DNA from: Chitinophagales bacterium
GTDB taxonomy: Bacteria > Bacteroidota > Bacteroidia > Chitinophagales > UBA2359
Direction of reading: 5' to 3'
DNA: 64,000 nucleotides
Assembly (NCBI GenBank): GCA_041392475.1
Contig: JAWKLZ010000001.1
Coordinates: forward strand, 2,170,001 to 2,234,000
Shown here piece after piece: positions 47,682 through 56,517 of the stretch. The notes beneath the pieces are model-generated. The model was not told where the DNA came from. It was given only the letters and a program-made list of their open reading frames with translations, and made no database searches. Positions within the stretch are counted from its first letter, which is position 1, and each line of letters starts with the position of its first letter. A program made the translations under genes and the position numbers.

Positions 47682-48215
47682 GTGCGGAAAATCAAACTTT
47701 ACATTGCTACGAGTATTAATGGCTACATTGCCAAATCAGATGGCAGCGTAGGATGGCTCGATACGATTCCCAATCCTAATCCAACTGATTATGGTTATTT
47801 TGACTTCTTGAAAAGCGTTGACACGACCCTAATGGGCAATGCTACCTACCAACAAATCCTTGGCTTTGATGTTCCTTTTCCCTATGCCGATAAAATCAAT
47901 TATGTGTTTAGTCGAACTCAATCAGGTGTGGATGAATATGCAACTTTTGTAAGTGAAAATATAGTGGAGTTTGTGCAAGAACTGACAACGCAAGAGGGTA
48001 AAGATATTTGGCTTGTTGGAGGAGGAGAACTAAATGGCTTTTTTCTGAAAAATGGGCTAATAGATGAAATGATTGTGTCGGTGATGCCTATGGTTTTGGG
48101 AAGCGGAATTCCACTTTTTGGAACAGGAGTGAAAGACGTAGAAATTCCGTTTGGCTTAAAAGAGGTGGTTTCCTTTGAAACTGGAGCGGTGCAGTTGGTG
48201 TATGAAAAGCATTAA
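47682..48215 (+). CDS. Dihydrofolate-reductase-like (RibD C-terminal) family protein
   Basis: 177 residues, GTG start at 47682, 26 bp after accC. Pattern of the DHFR/RibD-C fold: KLYIATSINGYIAKSDGSVGWLD, DTTLMGNATYQQIL, NYVFSRTQ, DIWLVGGGELNGFFLKNGLIDEMIVSVMPMVLGSGIPLF. Probably an NADPH-dependent reductase of unknown substrate; it is not the housekeeping folA or ribD. Confidence 0.88.
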   Translation: MRKIKLYIATSINGYIAKSDGSVGWLDTIPNPNPTDYGYFDFLKSVDTTLMGNATYQQILGFDVPFPYADKINYVFSRTQSGVDEYATFVSENIVEFVQELTTQEGKDIWLVGGGELNGFFLKNGLIDEMIVSVMPMVLGSGIPLFGTGVKDVEIPFGLKEVVSFETGAVQLVYEKH

Positions 48216-48352
48216 ATTACAAAATCTGTGAAATGAGACTTCGATAGTATATTCTTTTTAGACTTTGAAAAGATTACACTAAAAACACAGTTCCCCCCCA
48301 AAAAGCGGCTTCCCAATCCAATAAAATTGCCATGAATTGAAACGTTTACCAC

Positions 48353-51300
48353 TTACTTCTTATAAAAATCTCCTCTCGAAGAAGTCATATAATTAGTACC
48401 CAATAAACTACGCAACAATTTTGCTGTATTCTCCAAATCAATGAAATCGGGCAATTTTTCCAAGCCATATTGCAAAAATCCCATTTTTTCCTTTTTGCGT
48501 TTGCGGAAAATCTGTTCATCATCTGCAAGAGCAGGACTTGCATTGGTTTCGTTATTATCAAGCAACCATTGAAGGTAATCATCCAAAATTCGCAAGATGT
48601 AATCCCATTGATCAAAAATGCTTTGTACCAATCCCAAGTCTTGATGGGCATCTTCAATAATCAACAGTTGAATCACCTTTTCTTCCATTGAAGGGCGTGT
48701 ATCCGCTACTTTCATACTTGGAAAAAGTTTATCAAAATCTCCTTTGACAGTCAATTCATTCAGAGGTGAACCAACCATCACATATTGATGCGTTTCAGGG
48801 AAAAGTGACCACATCAATTCATTTAACAATACTGACAAAGTAGCAATGACTTGCAACACTTCTTCTTTTTCAAAACTATCGTCCATCTCTATGGTCAAGA
48901 TAGCAATTCGTCCCAGATGATATTCACGCACAGGTACTTCTCTTTCACCCACTCTTGTATAGTTAAATGCATTGGTGACAAGACTAATGCCTGTTTTGAA
49001 GCTGAAATAACCTTTTGTTATCACATCAAAAGTGCCTTCACACAAATCCAAACTCATTCGACTGCTCGGTTCTTTGTGGTGTGAATTGGTCAAAGGCGGA
49101 CGTAGTTTGTGCAAAGTCACCTCCAAATCAGGGCGATACGCAATGACCGCTTCTGGAGGATGGTGATTCGCTCGCAGCACCCGATTGTTGTGGTCATACC
49201 CCCGCACATTGAAGGGGCGACCATTAAAGGCATGGGTTTGATCGGGTAGGTAGTTTTGAAACAGCAAATCGTAGGAAGTCACCTGCAAAACATTTCTAGC
49301 TTGGTCGCTGATTTGCACATTTCGCAAGAAACTCAGTTTGATGTCGTCTTTGATTTTGGGCTGCAAACGGTATTTGACGATTTCTCGGAAACGGTCATCT
49401 GCTTTGTCAAATTCAAATACAGTTTTGATAGACAAATAGTTGGATGCTACAATGTCGATACTAAACGCAATTTTGAAAAGTTTGTGCAATTCCTGTTTGA
49501 CAAAACGAGCATCTGGACTGATCCAACTCAACTGCTCCAAAATGTCCCGTTCTGAAAGGTCGTGATTAACCATGCGCTCCAACAGGGTTCGAGCTACTTC
49601 AAAACGGCTGATCATTTTGCGGGAACTCAGTGGATATATAGGAGTTTTGATAAAGTATTCGATGTTGTCTGCCAAATAAGAACGCAGCATATAGGGGGGG
49701 GAAACAACGTGGACAAATGCCTGATCTTGTGCATATACTTCCCATTTTTTGAGGGTCGTAATCAGATTGAAGTCCGTATCTCTCGCCAAAATAAAGCTAT
49801 TGTCGAAAGGTTTCATCAAAAAACTAACCTGTTCGTGTCCAACTTCTTGCACTGCTTTTTGCTTCAATGTGCGTGAAGAAACAGGCGTTTGCATCAAACT
49901 ACCTGCATTGTTGTCGAGTTCTTCGAGGTATTCGTAAAATGGAAGTTCCTGTTGTCCAACCAATTCGATGTTTTTCATCTGCTCCCTTCTCGGTAACAGA
50001 GCCAATACTGCTTCTGCGCCCAAAAACATTTCGATGTGTCCACTCAATACTTTGTGTTGGAAAAAACTATCACCTTCCAATTGCCAACAAATCACAAACG
50101 TCTTGCGGGGCATCAAATGACGCATCCGCACCTCTGCCAAGTCTTTTTTGACATCCAAATTTCGCATGACCGAAGATTGCAGTGCTTCTCGATAATTGGA
50201 GAGTACAATACTTTGGATATTAGGAGATTGGTCACGCAAAATGCTCAACAAGATGCTATTGGAGGTCAGCGATTCGGAAAAAATTTCGGTGCCATTCAAA
50301 AACAAAACGGTCTTCAATTGGTCAAACCATTGATGCGACACGATGTTTTTCTCCAAAATATCGTCTGCCGAACTCACAATAATGCGAGAAGCGAGTTCAA
50401 CGTCTTCTACTTTATTGAAAATCTGCACTTTCCAAAAATCACGATTGGAGGTAAGTTTGTAGAACCAATCGTTGATCCATTCGATGATTTCTTGGTGGTA
50501 TTCAGAATTGGCATAACATCTTTTTGCAGTCAATACCAAAATATTCTCTCCATCCATCAATCGCCGCATGAAAACGGTGAACAAAATCGGAGCTGTATGG
50601 TCAGTAATCACATCATCAATCAATAAATCCGTTCTTTTGGTAAGTTCTTCAATGATATGATAATCATTGATATTCAGCTTATAACCAGCACTAATGAGGT
50701 TTTGGGCTTCAATAATATCGATTTTTGAAGGTGGATGCAATTCTATTCCTTTTGCCTTGTAGTACCAAGCTACCAATACTTTTTCTTCCCAGATTCGTTG
50801 GTATTCCTCCCAAAGATTGTAATAGTCCAGAGGCACTTCAAGGGTAGGTTTGGTTTCGGGCATGTCTTCGGGAGATTCAATTCGTGGGTGTTGCAAATAC
50901 CAAAAAAGTTCTACCACAATGAGCAGTGAAAAACCGCCTAAAGCTGAAAAAGTAGGAAAATCATCGTTGTAGGCTTCTACAATTTTGAGGAAAAACACGA
51001 CCAAAAACAAACCCAATCCAAACCATCGAAGATAGCCGAAATACATACCAGGATAGACCCATTCTTTCTTCAATACCGAACCTTGTTTGGGGTCTTGTTT
51101 GTAGGCAAGTGACCACTTTGGAATTGAAGGTTGACCTGCTTGTTTTCCTTTAAAAATCCGTCCTCCCTCATTGACTACCAACTTGATAAGCGCAAAAACT
51201 CCAATCATCAAAAGCGTATAAACCAACTCTGCATAGGCTTTGAAGCCTTCAATGTCGTACAATACAGAATCCAATTCAAAGAAAAGGTACACAGAACCAA

Positions 51301-51427
51301 TCATCCACAAAATAGAGAGATACACGCACCAATGTTGTCGATAACGCTCCCCCATTTTGCGGTTGCCAATGAGAAGTAGGATGTAAAGGGCAGCAAAGGA
51401 TATTAGTAAGAAAAAAATGTTTTCCAT
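48353..51427 (-). CDS. Membrane-anchored protein with a degenerate SF2-helicase-like core (unrecognised family)
   Basis: 1024 residues. Five hydrophobic segments fall in the first 180 residues (about 4-22, 40-60, 70-90, 140-158, 170-186). From about residue 225 the order of blocks mimics a DExx helicase: a Q-motif-like region (EAQNLISAGYKLNINDYHIIEE), a motif I position (LLIDDVITDHTAPILF, 268-283) without the G-K-T/S, a motif Ia-like GENILVLTAKR (293-303), IIVSSADDILEK (349-360), a motif II position VLFLNGTEIF (374-383) without DExx, and SIVLSNYREAL (406-416) at the motif III place. A second RecA-like region with HVVSPPYMLRSYLADN follows near 590, and the end (about 840-920) recalls the DUF1998-like part of MrfA/YprA helicases. 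The resemblance is by eye only. No partner gene is adjacent in an operon. Confidence 0.5.
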   Translation of the reverse strand: MENIFFLLISFAALYILLLIGNRKMGERYRQHWCVYLSILWMIGSVYLFFELDSVLYDIEGFKAYAELVYTLLMIGVFALIKLVVNEGGRIFKGKQAGQPSIPKWSLAYKQDPKQGSVLKKEWVYPGMYFGYLRWFGLGLFLVVFFLKIVEAYNDDFPTFSALGGFSLLIVVELFWYLQHPRIESPEDMPETKPTLEVPLDYYNLWEEYQRIWEEKVLVAWYYKAKGIELHPPSKIDIIEAQNLISAGYKLNINDYHIIEELTKRTDLLIDDVITDHTAPILFTVFMRRLMDGENILVLTAKRCYANSEYHQEIIEWINDWFYKLTSNRDFWKVQIFNKVEDVELASRIIVSSADDILEKNIVSHQWFDQLKTVLFLNGTEIFSESLTSNSILLSILRDQSPNIQSIVLSNYREALQSSVMRNLDVKKDLAEVRMRHLMPRKTFVICWQLEGDSFFQHKVLSGHIEMFLGAEAVLALLPRREQMKNIELVGQQELPFYEYLEELDNNAGSLMQTPVSSRTLKQKAVQEVGHEQVSFLMKPFDNSFILARDTDFNLITTLKKWEVYAQDQAFVHVVSPPYMLRSYLADNIEYFIKTPIYPLSSRKMISRFEVARTLLERMVNHDLSERDILEQLSWISPDARFVKQELHKLFKIAFSIDIVASNYLSIKTVFEFDKADDRFREIVKYRLQPKIKDDIKLSFLRNVQISDQARNVLQVTSYDLLFQNYLPDQTHAFNGRPFNVRGYDHNNRVLRANHHPPEAVIAYRPDLEVTLHKLRPPLTNSHHKEPSSRMSLDLCEGTFDVITKGYFSFKTGISLVTNAFNYTRVGEREVPVREYHLGRIAILTIEMDDSFEKEEVLQVIATLSVLLNELMWSLFPETHQYVMVGSPLNELTVKGDFDKLFPSMKVADTRPSMEEKVIQLLIIEDAHQDLGLVQSIFDQWDYILRILDDYLQWLLDNNETNASPALADDEQIFRKRKKEKMGFLQYGLEKLPDFIDLENTAKLLRSLLGTNYMTSSRGDFYKK

Positions 51428-51816
51428 ATTTTTTTAAAAATAAGATTGGAATGTGTTGGGATTTTTGGCAATTTGCAAAAGCATCAACATTCTCAAAAGA
51501 AAAATCTAAAATACGCTAATTATTTATTTTATAATCCTTTTTGTGGGTAAAAAGCTGAAAGAATGATAAACCTGTCTAAATTGAGAATAGTTCCCGCTTC
51601 AACTGTTGAAGTAGTTAGCGGCACAGGCAATTAACTTTGGTTAGTAGTGTTCGGTCAATCTTGAATTAAAGAATCACTTGCTCAAATACATATTTTTAAA
51701 AAAAATATTTTTAACTAAATTATATTGAATCCTTAATACTTGTAGGTCTTGTTATAAGTGTAATCAATAATTAGTTTTATTGGCATAAAGTGCAGATTTT
51801 TTTTTATTGCTCTTTC
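51428..51816. other. 389-bp intergenic region without a gene
   Basis: AT-rich; holds a small hairpin CTTCAACTGTTGAAG at 51598-51612 and nothing else that I can name. Expected to contain the promoter of the large membrane protein gene on the minus strand. Confidence 0.5.
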
Positions 51817-52917
51817 CTACCCCAACCCAATCACCTTCACAATCCGATCCACATCCACGTGTTTGTCAAACAATTCAATCGCTCGTTTCACCTTTTGAGG
51901 AGTTTTAGTGTTGATTTTCACTTCAATTTGGTTGAGTTTGGTAATCGCCTCGTAGGTATCATAGTTGGTGCGTATTGTTGCGATGTGGTGTCGTTTCAAA
52001 AAATCCGCATTTTTCTTAGAAACCTCATCGTCGCCTGTCAGCACCAATCCAGCAAGGTGTGGCTCCGTATTTTGTTGTTTCCAAAAAGCTCGAAGTCTGT
52101 CCAATGCGGCGTTCAGTCGTCGGCTGCTGACCATGAGGAGGTACTGTACATTTTTGTCCAAATCTTGTCTTTCGGTCAGTGAACCTGCCAAATAATCCTG
52201 CACCAAATTGCCCATTCCTTCCTCACCGCAGAAAATCTCTCCCCTCAGTGTTTTCTTCACCGTTGACATTTGTGGATAGGCAAGCTCTTTTTCGAAGGGT
52301 AAAAAACCAAAAATCTCAATCCCTAACTGTTCCAAGCGTTTGTGTAAGTAGTTTTGCACCTTGTCCATTTTGTTTTCCAACACTTTGTTGATAATCACGC
52401 CATGAACTTGTACGCCAGAGTAAGCAAAAAAATGTTTGCAGAGCATCAAGCGATCCACCGTACTCCCAATTCCACCTTCCACAATCAGCACCACACCTGT
52501 ATTCAAAAACTTGGCTACCTGAGCATTGGAGTAATCCACCACCGAACAAACCCCGGGGTGTCCAGTTCCTTCATACACCACTACTTCATGGCGGTTCTCC
52601 AATATTTTTGCCGCATTTTGCAGAGACTCAGTTAACTCTTGGTAATTGGGTTGGTCAATGTAGTCTGTCACCATACTTCCCCCTGCAATGATCGGACTGT
52701 GAATACGAGGTTCTAACGAAAAATTCATTATATCTGCAAACAGAACCGCATCTTTATCCACCCTATGACCATCTACTTCCAGAAATTTTTCCCCACAGGG
52801 TTTGCAATAACCCACATCCCGACTCCTGTTCTTCAAAGCATTCATCAGCCCTAAAGTGGAAGTCGTTTTACCTACATGCTGATTCGTTGCCGCAATATAA
52901 ACTGTACCTTGTGCCAT
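51817..52917 (-). CDS. BioD-like P-loop plus DRTGG domain protein (Pta N-terminal-like)
   Basis: About 366 residues from the ATG at 52917 (AQGTVYIAATNQHVGKTTSTLGLMNAL), preferred because the P-loop strand then begins at once; an in-frame ATG lies 12 bp upstream. Residues 1-210 form a dethiobiotin-synthetase-like P-loop domain (NQHVGKTT; VVVYEGTGHPGVCSVVDYSNAQVAKFL; GVIINKV). Residues about 215-330 look like a DRTGG domain (LRGEIFCGEEGMGNLVQDYLAGSL). The same pair forms the N-terminal regulatory half of some long phosphotransacetylases; the catalytic PTA half is missing. Function unknown. Confidence 0.8.
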   Translation of the reverse strand: MAQGTVYIAATNQHVGKTTSTLGLMNALKNRSRDVGYCKPCGEKFLEVDGHRVDKDAVLFADIMNFSLEPRIHSPIIAGGSMVTDYIDQPNYQELTESLQNAAKILENRHEVVVYEGTGHPGVCSVVDYSNAQVAKFLNTGVVLIVEGGIGSTVDRLMLCKHFFAYSGVQVHGVIINKVLENKMDKVQNYLHKRLEQLGIEIFGFLPFEKELAYPQMSTVKKTLRGEIFCGEEGMGNLVQDYLAGSLTERQDLDKNVQYLLMVSSRRLNAALDRLRAFWKQQNTEPHLAGLVLTGDDEVSKKNADFLKRHHIATIRTNYDTYEAITKLNQIEVKINTKTPQKVKRAIELFDKHVDVDRIVKVIGLG

Positions 52918-52939
52918 TGTATGTATCAATTTTTCAATT

Positions 52940-53734
52940 TCACTTCAATATAATCTGTTCTTCATCAAAAGAAAGTGCTGTAAATATCCCCAAGCCACCT
53001 TCAATATTTGACTCAATTCTTGCTGCTCGTCCAAGTGGGCTTCCATTTGCGCTGATGGCATCCCCCACAGTTTCGAGATAGTCGTAAAAGTCCTTTGAAA
53101 TGTTGTAGAGCCGAACGGTAATCGTGTCGTTTTGGTCAAAATTGAAGCCTGTGCCTCTCAAGCTTCGCTGATTTTCAAAAGATTTGTCCGAAAAAGACCA
53201 ATGGTAAAGAGAGTCCGTGCTATTGGATTGTGCATTGTCAAACCAAACATGGTAGTAGTTTTCTACATCCATTTGATCGTCAAAAAACATAATGACCGAT
53301 GCTTGTGCCGAGTCATTGAGAGAATAGGTGACAGTATCAACTCTCACCACATCCAAAAAAGTAGCCCTTGCGCTGACCGTTCTACCCAAACCGTCCTTGA
53401 CTTGCAATTCATACGGAAATTTGTCAAATTTCACCACTCCCGTTGTTCCTATATAAAAATTTAACGTGTCAATATATACCAAAGTATCTGTCACACCCAA
53501 ATGACTGATGGTCACAGTGGCATCTGCAATGGATCGAAATGCACCTACATCAAAATAGCTCGCACTTTCGGTCAGCGACAAGATATAAGGTAAGTTGGGC
53601 TCAATGTAAGATTCTACCACCAACTGACTCTCAATCGGCGGGAGGTCAATTTCTACAATTTTTTCGCAAGACCACAAAAACAGGCTGCAAAAAACAACAA
53701 ATAGGGCTATAAAAACAATGCAATATTTCTTCAT
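52940..53734 (-). CDS. DUF4249 lipoprotein
   Basis: About 264 residues from the ATG at 53734, which opens a lipoprotein signal (KKYCIVFIALFVVFCSLFLWSC). The start of the mature part, EKIVEIDLPPIESQLVVESYIEPNLPYILSLTESASYF, is typical of DUF4249, as are the beta-rich body (ATVTISHLGVTDTL, YELQVKDGLGRTVSA) and the late NISKDFYDYLETV. These lipoproteins usually accompany a TonB-dependent receptor; none is adjacent here. It lies 23 bp upstream of the BioD-like gene on the same strand. Confidence 0.85.
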   Translation of the reverse strand: MKKYCIVFIALFVVFCSLFLWSCEKIVEIDLPPIESQLVVESYIEPNLPYILSLTESASYFDVGAFRSIADATVTISHLGVTDTLVYIDTLNFYIGTTGVVKFDKFPYELQVKDGLGRTVSARATFLDVVRVDTVTYSLNDSAQASVIMFFDDQMDVENYYHVWFDNAQSNSTDSLYHWSFSDKSFENQRSLRGTGFNFDQNDTITVRLYNISKDFYDYLETVGDAISANGSPLGRAARIESNIEGGLGIFTALSFDEEQIILK

Positions 53735-54050
53735 GCGGTTGTTTACGAATTCATCTGTTAGTTTAGATATGTGCATCTGTGGTAAGGTATTGAGAAATAA
53801 CGCTTCAGATAAAAAATTGCCTGCAAAAATGCTATCTAAAAAAGCAGTAAAATGAGAACATGCAATTTCACAAAAATACTGGTAGCGAAGTTACTAAAAA
53901 AAGCAATAAGATGGTTTTGGGGAATTAGGCTATATTTTTTTGGAGAATGGAATGTGGGGATAGAGAGGTTTACCTTCAATTGTTGTGTAGAGTCTTCTAT
54001 ACAGAGGTTGTGATTGTAAGTAAAATCATAGATGTGAATTCAGTTACTTA
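53735..54050. other. 316-bp region upstream of the DUF4249 gene
   Basis: No gene seen on either strand. It lies between the DUF4249 start and the 3' end of the endonuclease pseudogene; presumably carries the DUF4249 promoter. Confidence 0.5.
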
Positions 54051-54470
54051 TTACGCCATTATCTCCCACTTTTCCCTATAAATGGCAGATTTTGGTTTTC
54101 TTTATCTTTTATCATCCTCGACCAAATGAATTTCACTTCCATAACTTGTGAATACCTCACATGGCATTACATAAAAGACATGTAGTTCTTCGATATAAAG
54201 AATTGCAAAATCAAAATCATGCAAACAGTAGACGGAACGAACCATATTTCGACTATTTGTTTTGGTTCTTCTATTATCTACCACATAGTTGTTTTTATTG
54301 TTATCTTACCAAGCACTTCTTACTTGTACTTTTATCAATCTACCTTCAACATCCAAAACCAAATCATAAGGTAGTCTGTCACCAACAGGTTGTAATACTC
54401 CCCATCCTTGTTTTAACGCATATAAAATAACAGCCTGTTCTGCAATGTCTCCTTTTAATTTTGTGTTCAT
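54051..54470 (-). pseudogene. Group-I-intron-associated PD-(D/E)XK endonuclease, pseudogene with two nonsense codons
   Basis: Reading the minus strand from the ATG at 54470 gives MNTKLKGDIAEQAVILYALK, GWGVLQPVGDRLPYDLVLD, VEGRLIKVQVRSAW, then an in-frame TAA, then DNNKNNYVVDNRRTKTNSRN, MVRSVYCLHDFDFAILYIEE, LHVFYVMPCEVFTSYGSEIH, LVEDDKR, a second TAA, RKPKSAIYREKWEIMA and a final TAA. The whole is about 140 codons in one frame, the usual length of the PDDEXK_5 family, with its catalytic region (PYDLVLD...IKVQV) still readable. Both stops are single-base changes from plausible sense codons (TAT/TAC and CAA). The family includes the homing enzyme of the cyanobacterial tRNA-fMet intron. 2.2 kb away, on the same strand, is a tRNA-fMet group I intron. 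Confidence 0.85.
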
Positions 54471-54762
54471 ACTTATAATTAATTATTAATCAATTTATAA
54501 GATACGAAAAAACATGGAGATTTCAGAGAATTGATAATGAAAAATTTTGAATTTTGGAGTGACTGTAGAGCTAAAAAATGCCAACACCAGACGATTGGAA
54601 AACGAATTAAAGTCGATGAAAAGAGCGCAAAAAGAAAATAAACGAAAATTTGGACGAAATAATTGCACATCGTAAGCGGACTTGTAAACGAGTGGTTTAG
54701 GTGTGCAATTTGTGTTTTTGTGCGAACCCAAAAAGCGAACTGTTCGGAAATGGGAATTTCCC

Positions 54763-54811
54763 CTTGTAAACAGTCCGTAAACATACTGTTTACAAGTAGT
54801 TTACGGACTGT
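54763..54811. repeat. Overlapping inverted repeats that form two exclusive hairpins
   Basis: CTTGTAAACAGT (54763-54774) pairs with ACTGTTTACAAG (54785-54796); ACAGTCCGTAAAC (54770-54782) pairs with GTTTACGGACTGT (54799-54811). The shared arm means only one hairpin can form at a time. The region 54471-54911 has no convincing gene; weaker GTAAAC/GTAAGC copies lie at about 54672-54695 and 54833-54880. Confidence 0.6.
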
Positions 54812-54911
54812 GATTTTCGTTTTTGAAAAGGGGTAAGCGAGCAAGTATTTGGAAACAGAAAATTCGTTTTGTAAGCAGGCTATAATCGTGTTATAAAAAA
54901 AATGAAAAGAA

Positions 54912-55904
54912 TTACAATTCTCTGTAAATAGCAATAGGATCTATAATGTACTCATAATCTAACCTTCCAATAAACCCTTTTTCAAGTCCTGTTAATTTCG
55001 GTACAATATTAAGAATAGCCTCTTTTATGTTGCCTTGCTTTTTCTTACCTTGAATATCATAACTTAATTCAAGGTTATTCTTCAATATTTCTAATCTTGT
55101 TGGCTCATTTAAATTTCTTGATGTTTGTGTCAATATTCCAAATATAGTGAATGGCTTTTCGGTTTCACGTGAATATTTTCCTACAACTTCATACTCATTT
55201 TCTTTCAAAAAATTTCTGTTTATGATTGAGGTAAATAAGTAATTTTCAATTTCACTGGGAAATGGAATTTGGACTTCAAATTGTGATTTATACATATGAT
55301 TAATCACATAAACTAAACTTTCTAAAAACTTGTCATCCATATTTAAACCAGATTCAAGTAACTGTTTTTTTGAATTTGTTTTAGATGAAAGTAACTGTTT
55401 AGCTTTATTTCTTTTATTCCTATCTTTAATTTGTGAAACAGTTTTTTCTAATTCATTAACTTTTTTGTTTTTTTCTTGACTGGCTATGTATCCTATTGAT
55501 TCCCCTAACTGGTTGAAATTTTTAAATGTTTCTACAAGCATTTTTGAATCATTAAATACAATTTGACCAGTCAACTTTACAAAATGAAAGTCATTAATCT
55601 CTTTGATTTGGCTACTAATATTCTGTCTATCAATTGACAATACTTTTTTTTCATTGATTAAAGCATTTTCAAAAATAGTGTATGAGTAGTCATGTAGGAA
55701 TTTTTTTTCAGTATGATTTGTATATTCTTCAATAATATCTGCCATTAACCTACCACTCATCAAATTTCCTTTTTGTTTTTCTTCATCTGTATATTTCTTA
55801 CTTTTTGATTTTACCAAATATTCAGTAAGTCCTTCAAAAAGTTGTGAAGAAATAGAATACATTTTTTGATTATCTAAGTAAATGAATGATTTAATTTTTT
55901 TCAT
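54912..55904 (-). CDS. DUF6414-like protein
   Basis: About 330 residues from the ATG at 55904, whose product begins KKIKSFIYLDNQKMYSISSQLFEGLTEYLV, the kind of opening seen in DUF6414 proteins (a domain of unknown function). The rest is charged, with a coiled-coil stretch (EKNKKVNELEKTVSQIKDRNKRNKAKQLL, about 145-175) and a C-terminal part ending in GLEKGFIGRLDYEYIIDPIAIYREL. No catalytic motif recognised. The start overlaps the end of the 53-codon gene by 14 bp, so translation is probably coupled. Family call is by eye. Confidence 0.65.
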   Translation of the reverse strand: MKKIKSFIYLDNQKMYSISSQLFEGLTEYLVKSKSKKYTDEEKQKGNLMSGRLMADIIEEYTNHTEKKFLHDYSYTIFENALINEKKVLSIDRQNISSQIKEINDFHFVKLTGQIVFNDSKMLVETFKNFNQLGESIGYIASQEKNKKVNELEKTVSQIKDRNKRNKAKQLLSSKTNSKKQLLESGLNMDDKFLESLVYVINHMYKSQFEVQIPFPSEIENYLFTSIINRNFLKENEYEVVGKYSRETEKPFTIFGILTQTSRNLNEPTRLEILKNNLELSYDIQGKKKQGNIKEAILNIVPKLTGLEKGFIGRLDYEYIIDPIAIYREL

Positions 55905-56052
55905 CGAATCTTGTTTTTCGTATTTTCTTATTATTGTGGTAGTCCTTAATAGATTTCTTTCTTGTTTCAATTATTGTTTTGAATGAAACAAATAAAACAA
56001 TCAATCCAATAATGCTTGTGATTAATATTAGTATAATTTCAGGACTGCTCAT
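55891..56052 (-). CDS. Small single-pass membrane protein (53 aa)
   Basis: Frame too short for usual cut-offs: ATG at 56052, TAA at 55891. The product has one N-terminal transmembrane helix (IILILITSIIGLIVLFVSF) and a basic cytosolic tail (TRKKSIKDYHNNKKIRKTR). Its start overlaps the stop of the 134-aa gene and its end overlaps the start of the DUF6414-like gene by 14 bp. This close packing is the main argument that it is real. Confidence 0.65.
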   Translation of the reverse strand: MSSPEIILILITSIIGLIVLFVSFKTIIETRKKSIKDYHNNKKIRKTRFDEKN

Positions 56053-56443
56053 TGATTGATAGTTTATTTAATCTATCATAGATACTATAACTAAAGATAA
56101 ATGATATTATTGAAAGTATAAGAGAACAATAAAAAAGTATATGAGGTCTAATTATCTCTTGTTTTGGAAATTCAGTAATGTAAGAAATTACTAAAATACC
56201 TGCATATACAGCTACCTGAATTGCTGCCAATCCTATCATTTGAGTTTTCCAAACACTTTCTTTTTTGTGTTCTAATTCATTTAGGTTAGTGAGATTTAAT
56301 ACTAATCCAAAGGTAATAAAGTCAGATTCATTCATTAAAAAATCATACCCTGCATTTTTACCAACTACAAACATTAAAAGTCTCAATAAAAAAGGAAGCA
56401 ATCCAATGGCAACTGTGTATATCAACCATTTTGTTTTAATCAT
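56039..56443 (-). CDS. Hypothetical four-helix membrane protein (134 aa)
   Basis: Hydrophobic segments at about 7-26, 35-50, 68-87 and 103-123, with a charged loop at 53-65 (NLNELEHKKESVWK). No family recognised. First gene of a three-gene operon (134 aa, 53 aa, DUF6414-like) with overlapping ends. Three tandem 11-bp repeats lie 75-107 bp upstream of its start and may be a control site. Confidence 0.7.
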   Translation of the reverse strand: MIKTKWLIYTVAIGLLPFLLRLLMFVVGKNAGYDFLMNESDFITFGLVLNLTNLNELEHKKESVWKTQMIGLAAIQVAVYAGILVISYITEFPKQEIIRPHILFYCSLILSIISFIFSYSIYDRLNKLSINEQS

Positions 56444-56517
56444 TTTCTATCCTTTTTTAACCTTGTAGTGTTATTAAAAAACCTTAATAAAGATACTAAA
56501 AGTATGGGGTTTGGTGG

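Noticed and set aside
51540..51700. Possible transposase remnant in the intergenic region
   Set aside because: Short conceptual translations with stops gave no recognisable transposase motif, and no terminal repeats were found.
54051..54470. Recoding or readthrough of the TAA codons in the endonuclease gene
   Set aside because: Two separate stops at positions that are ordinary sense codons in the family favour a pseudogene.
54479..54934. A 151-codon frame on the minus strand
   Set aside because: It overlaps the inverted repeats and the DUF6414-like 3' end, is rich in Phe/Ser/Asn as expected of random AT-rich sequence, and shows no recognisable domain.
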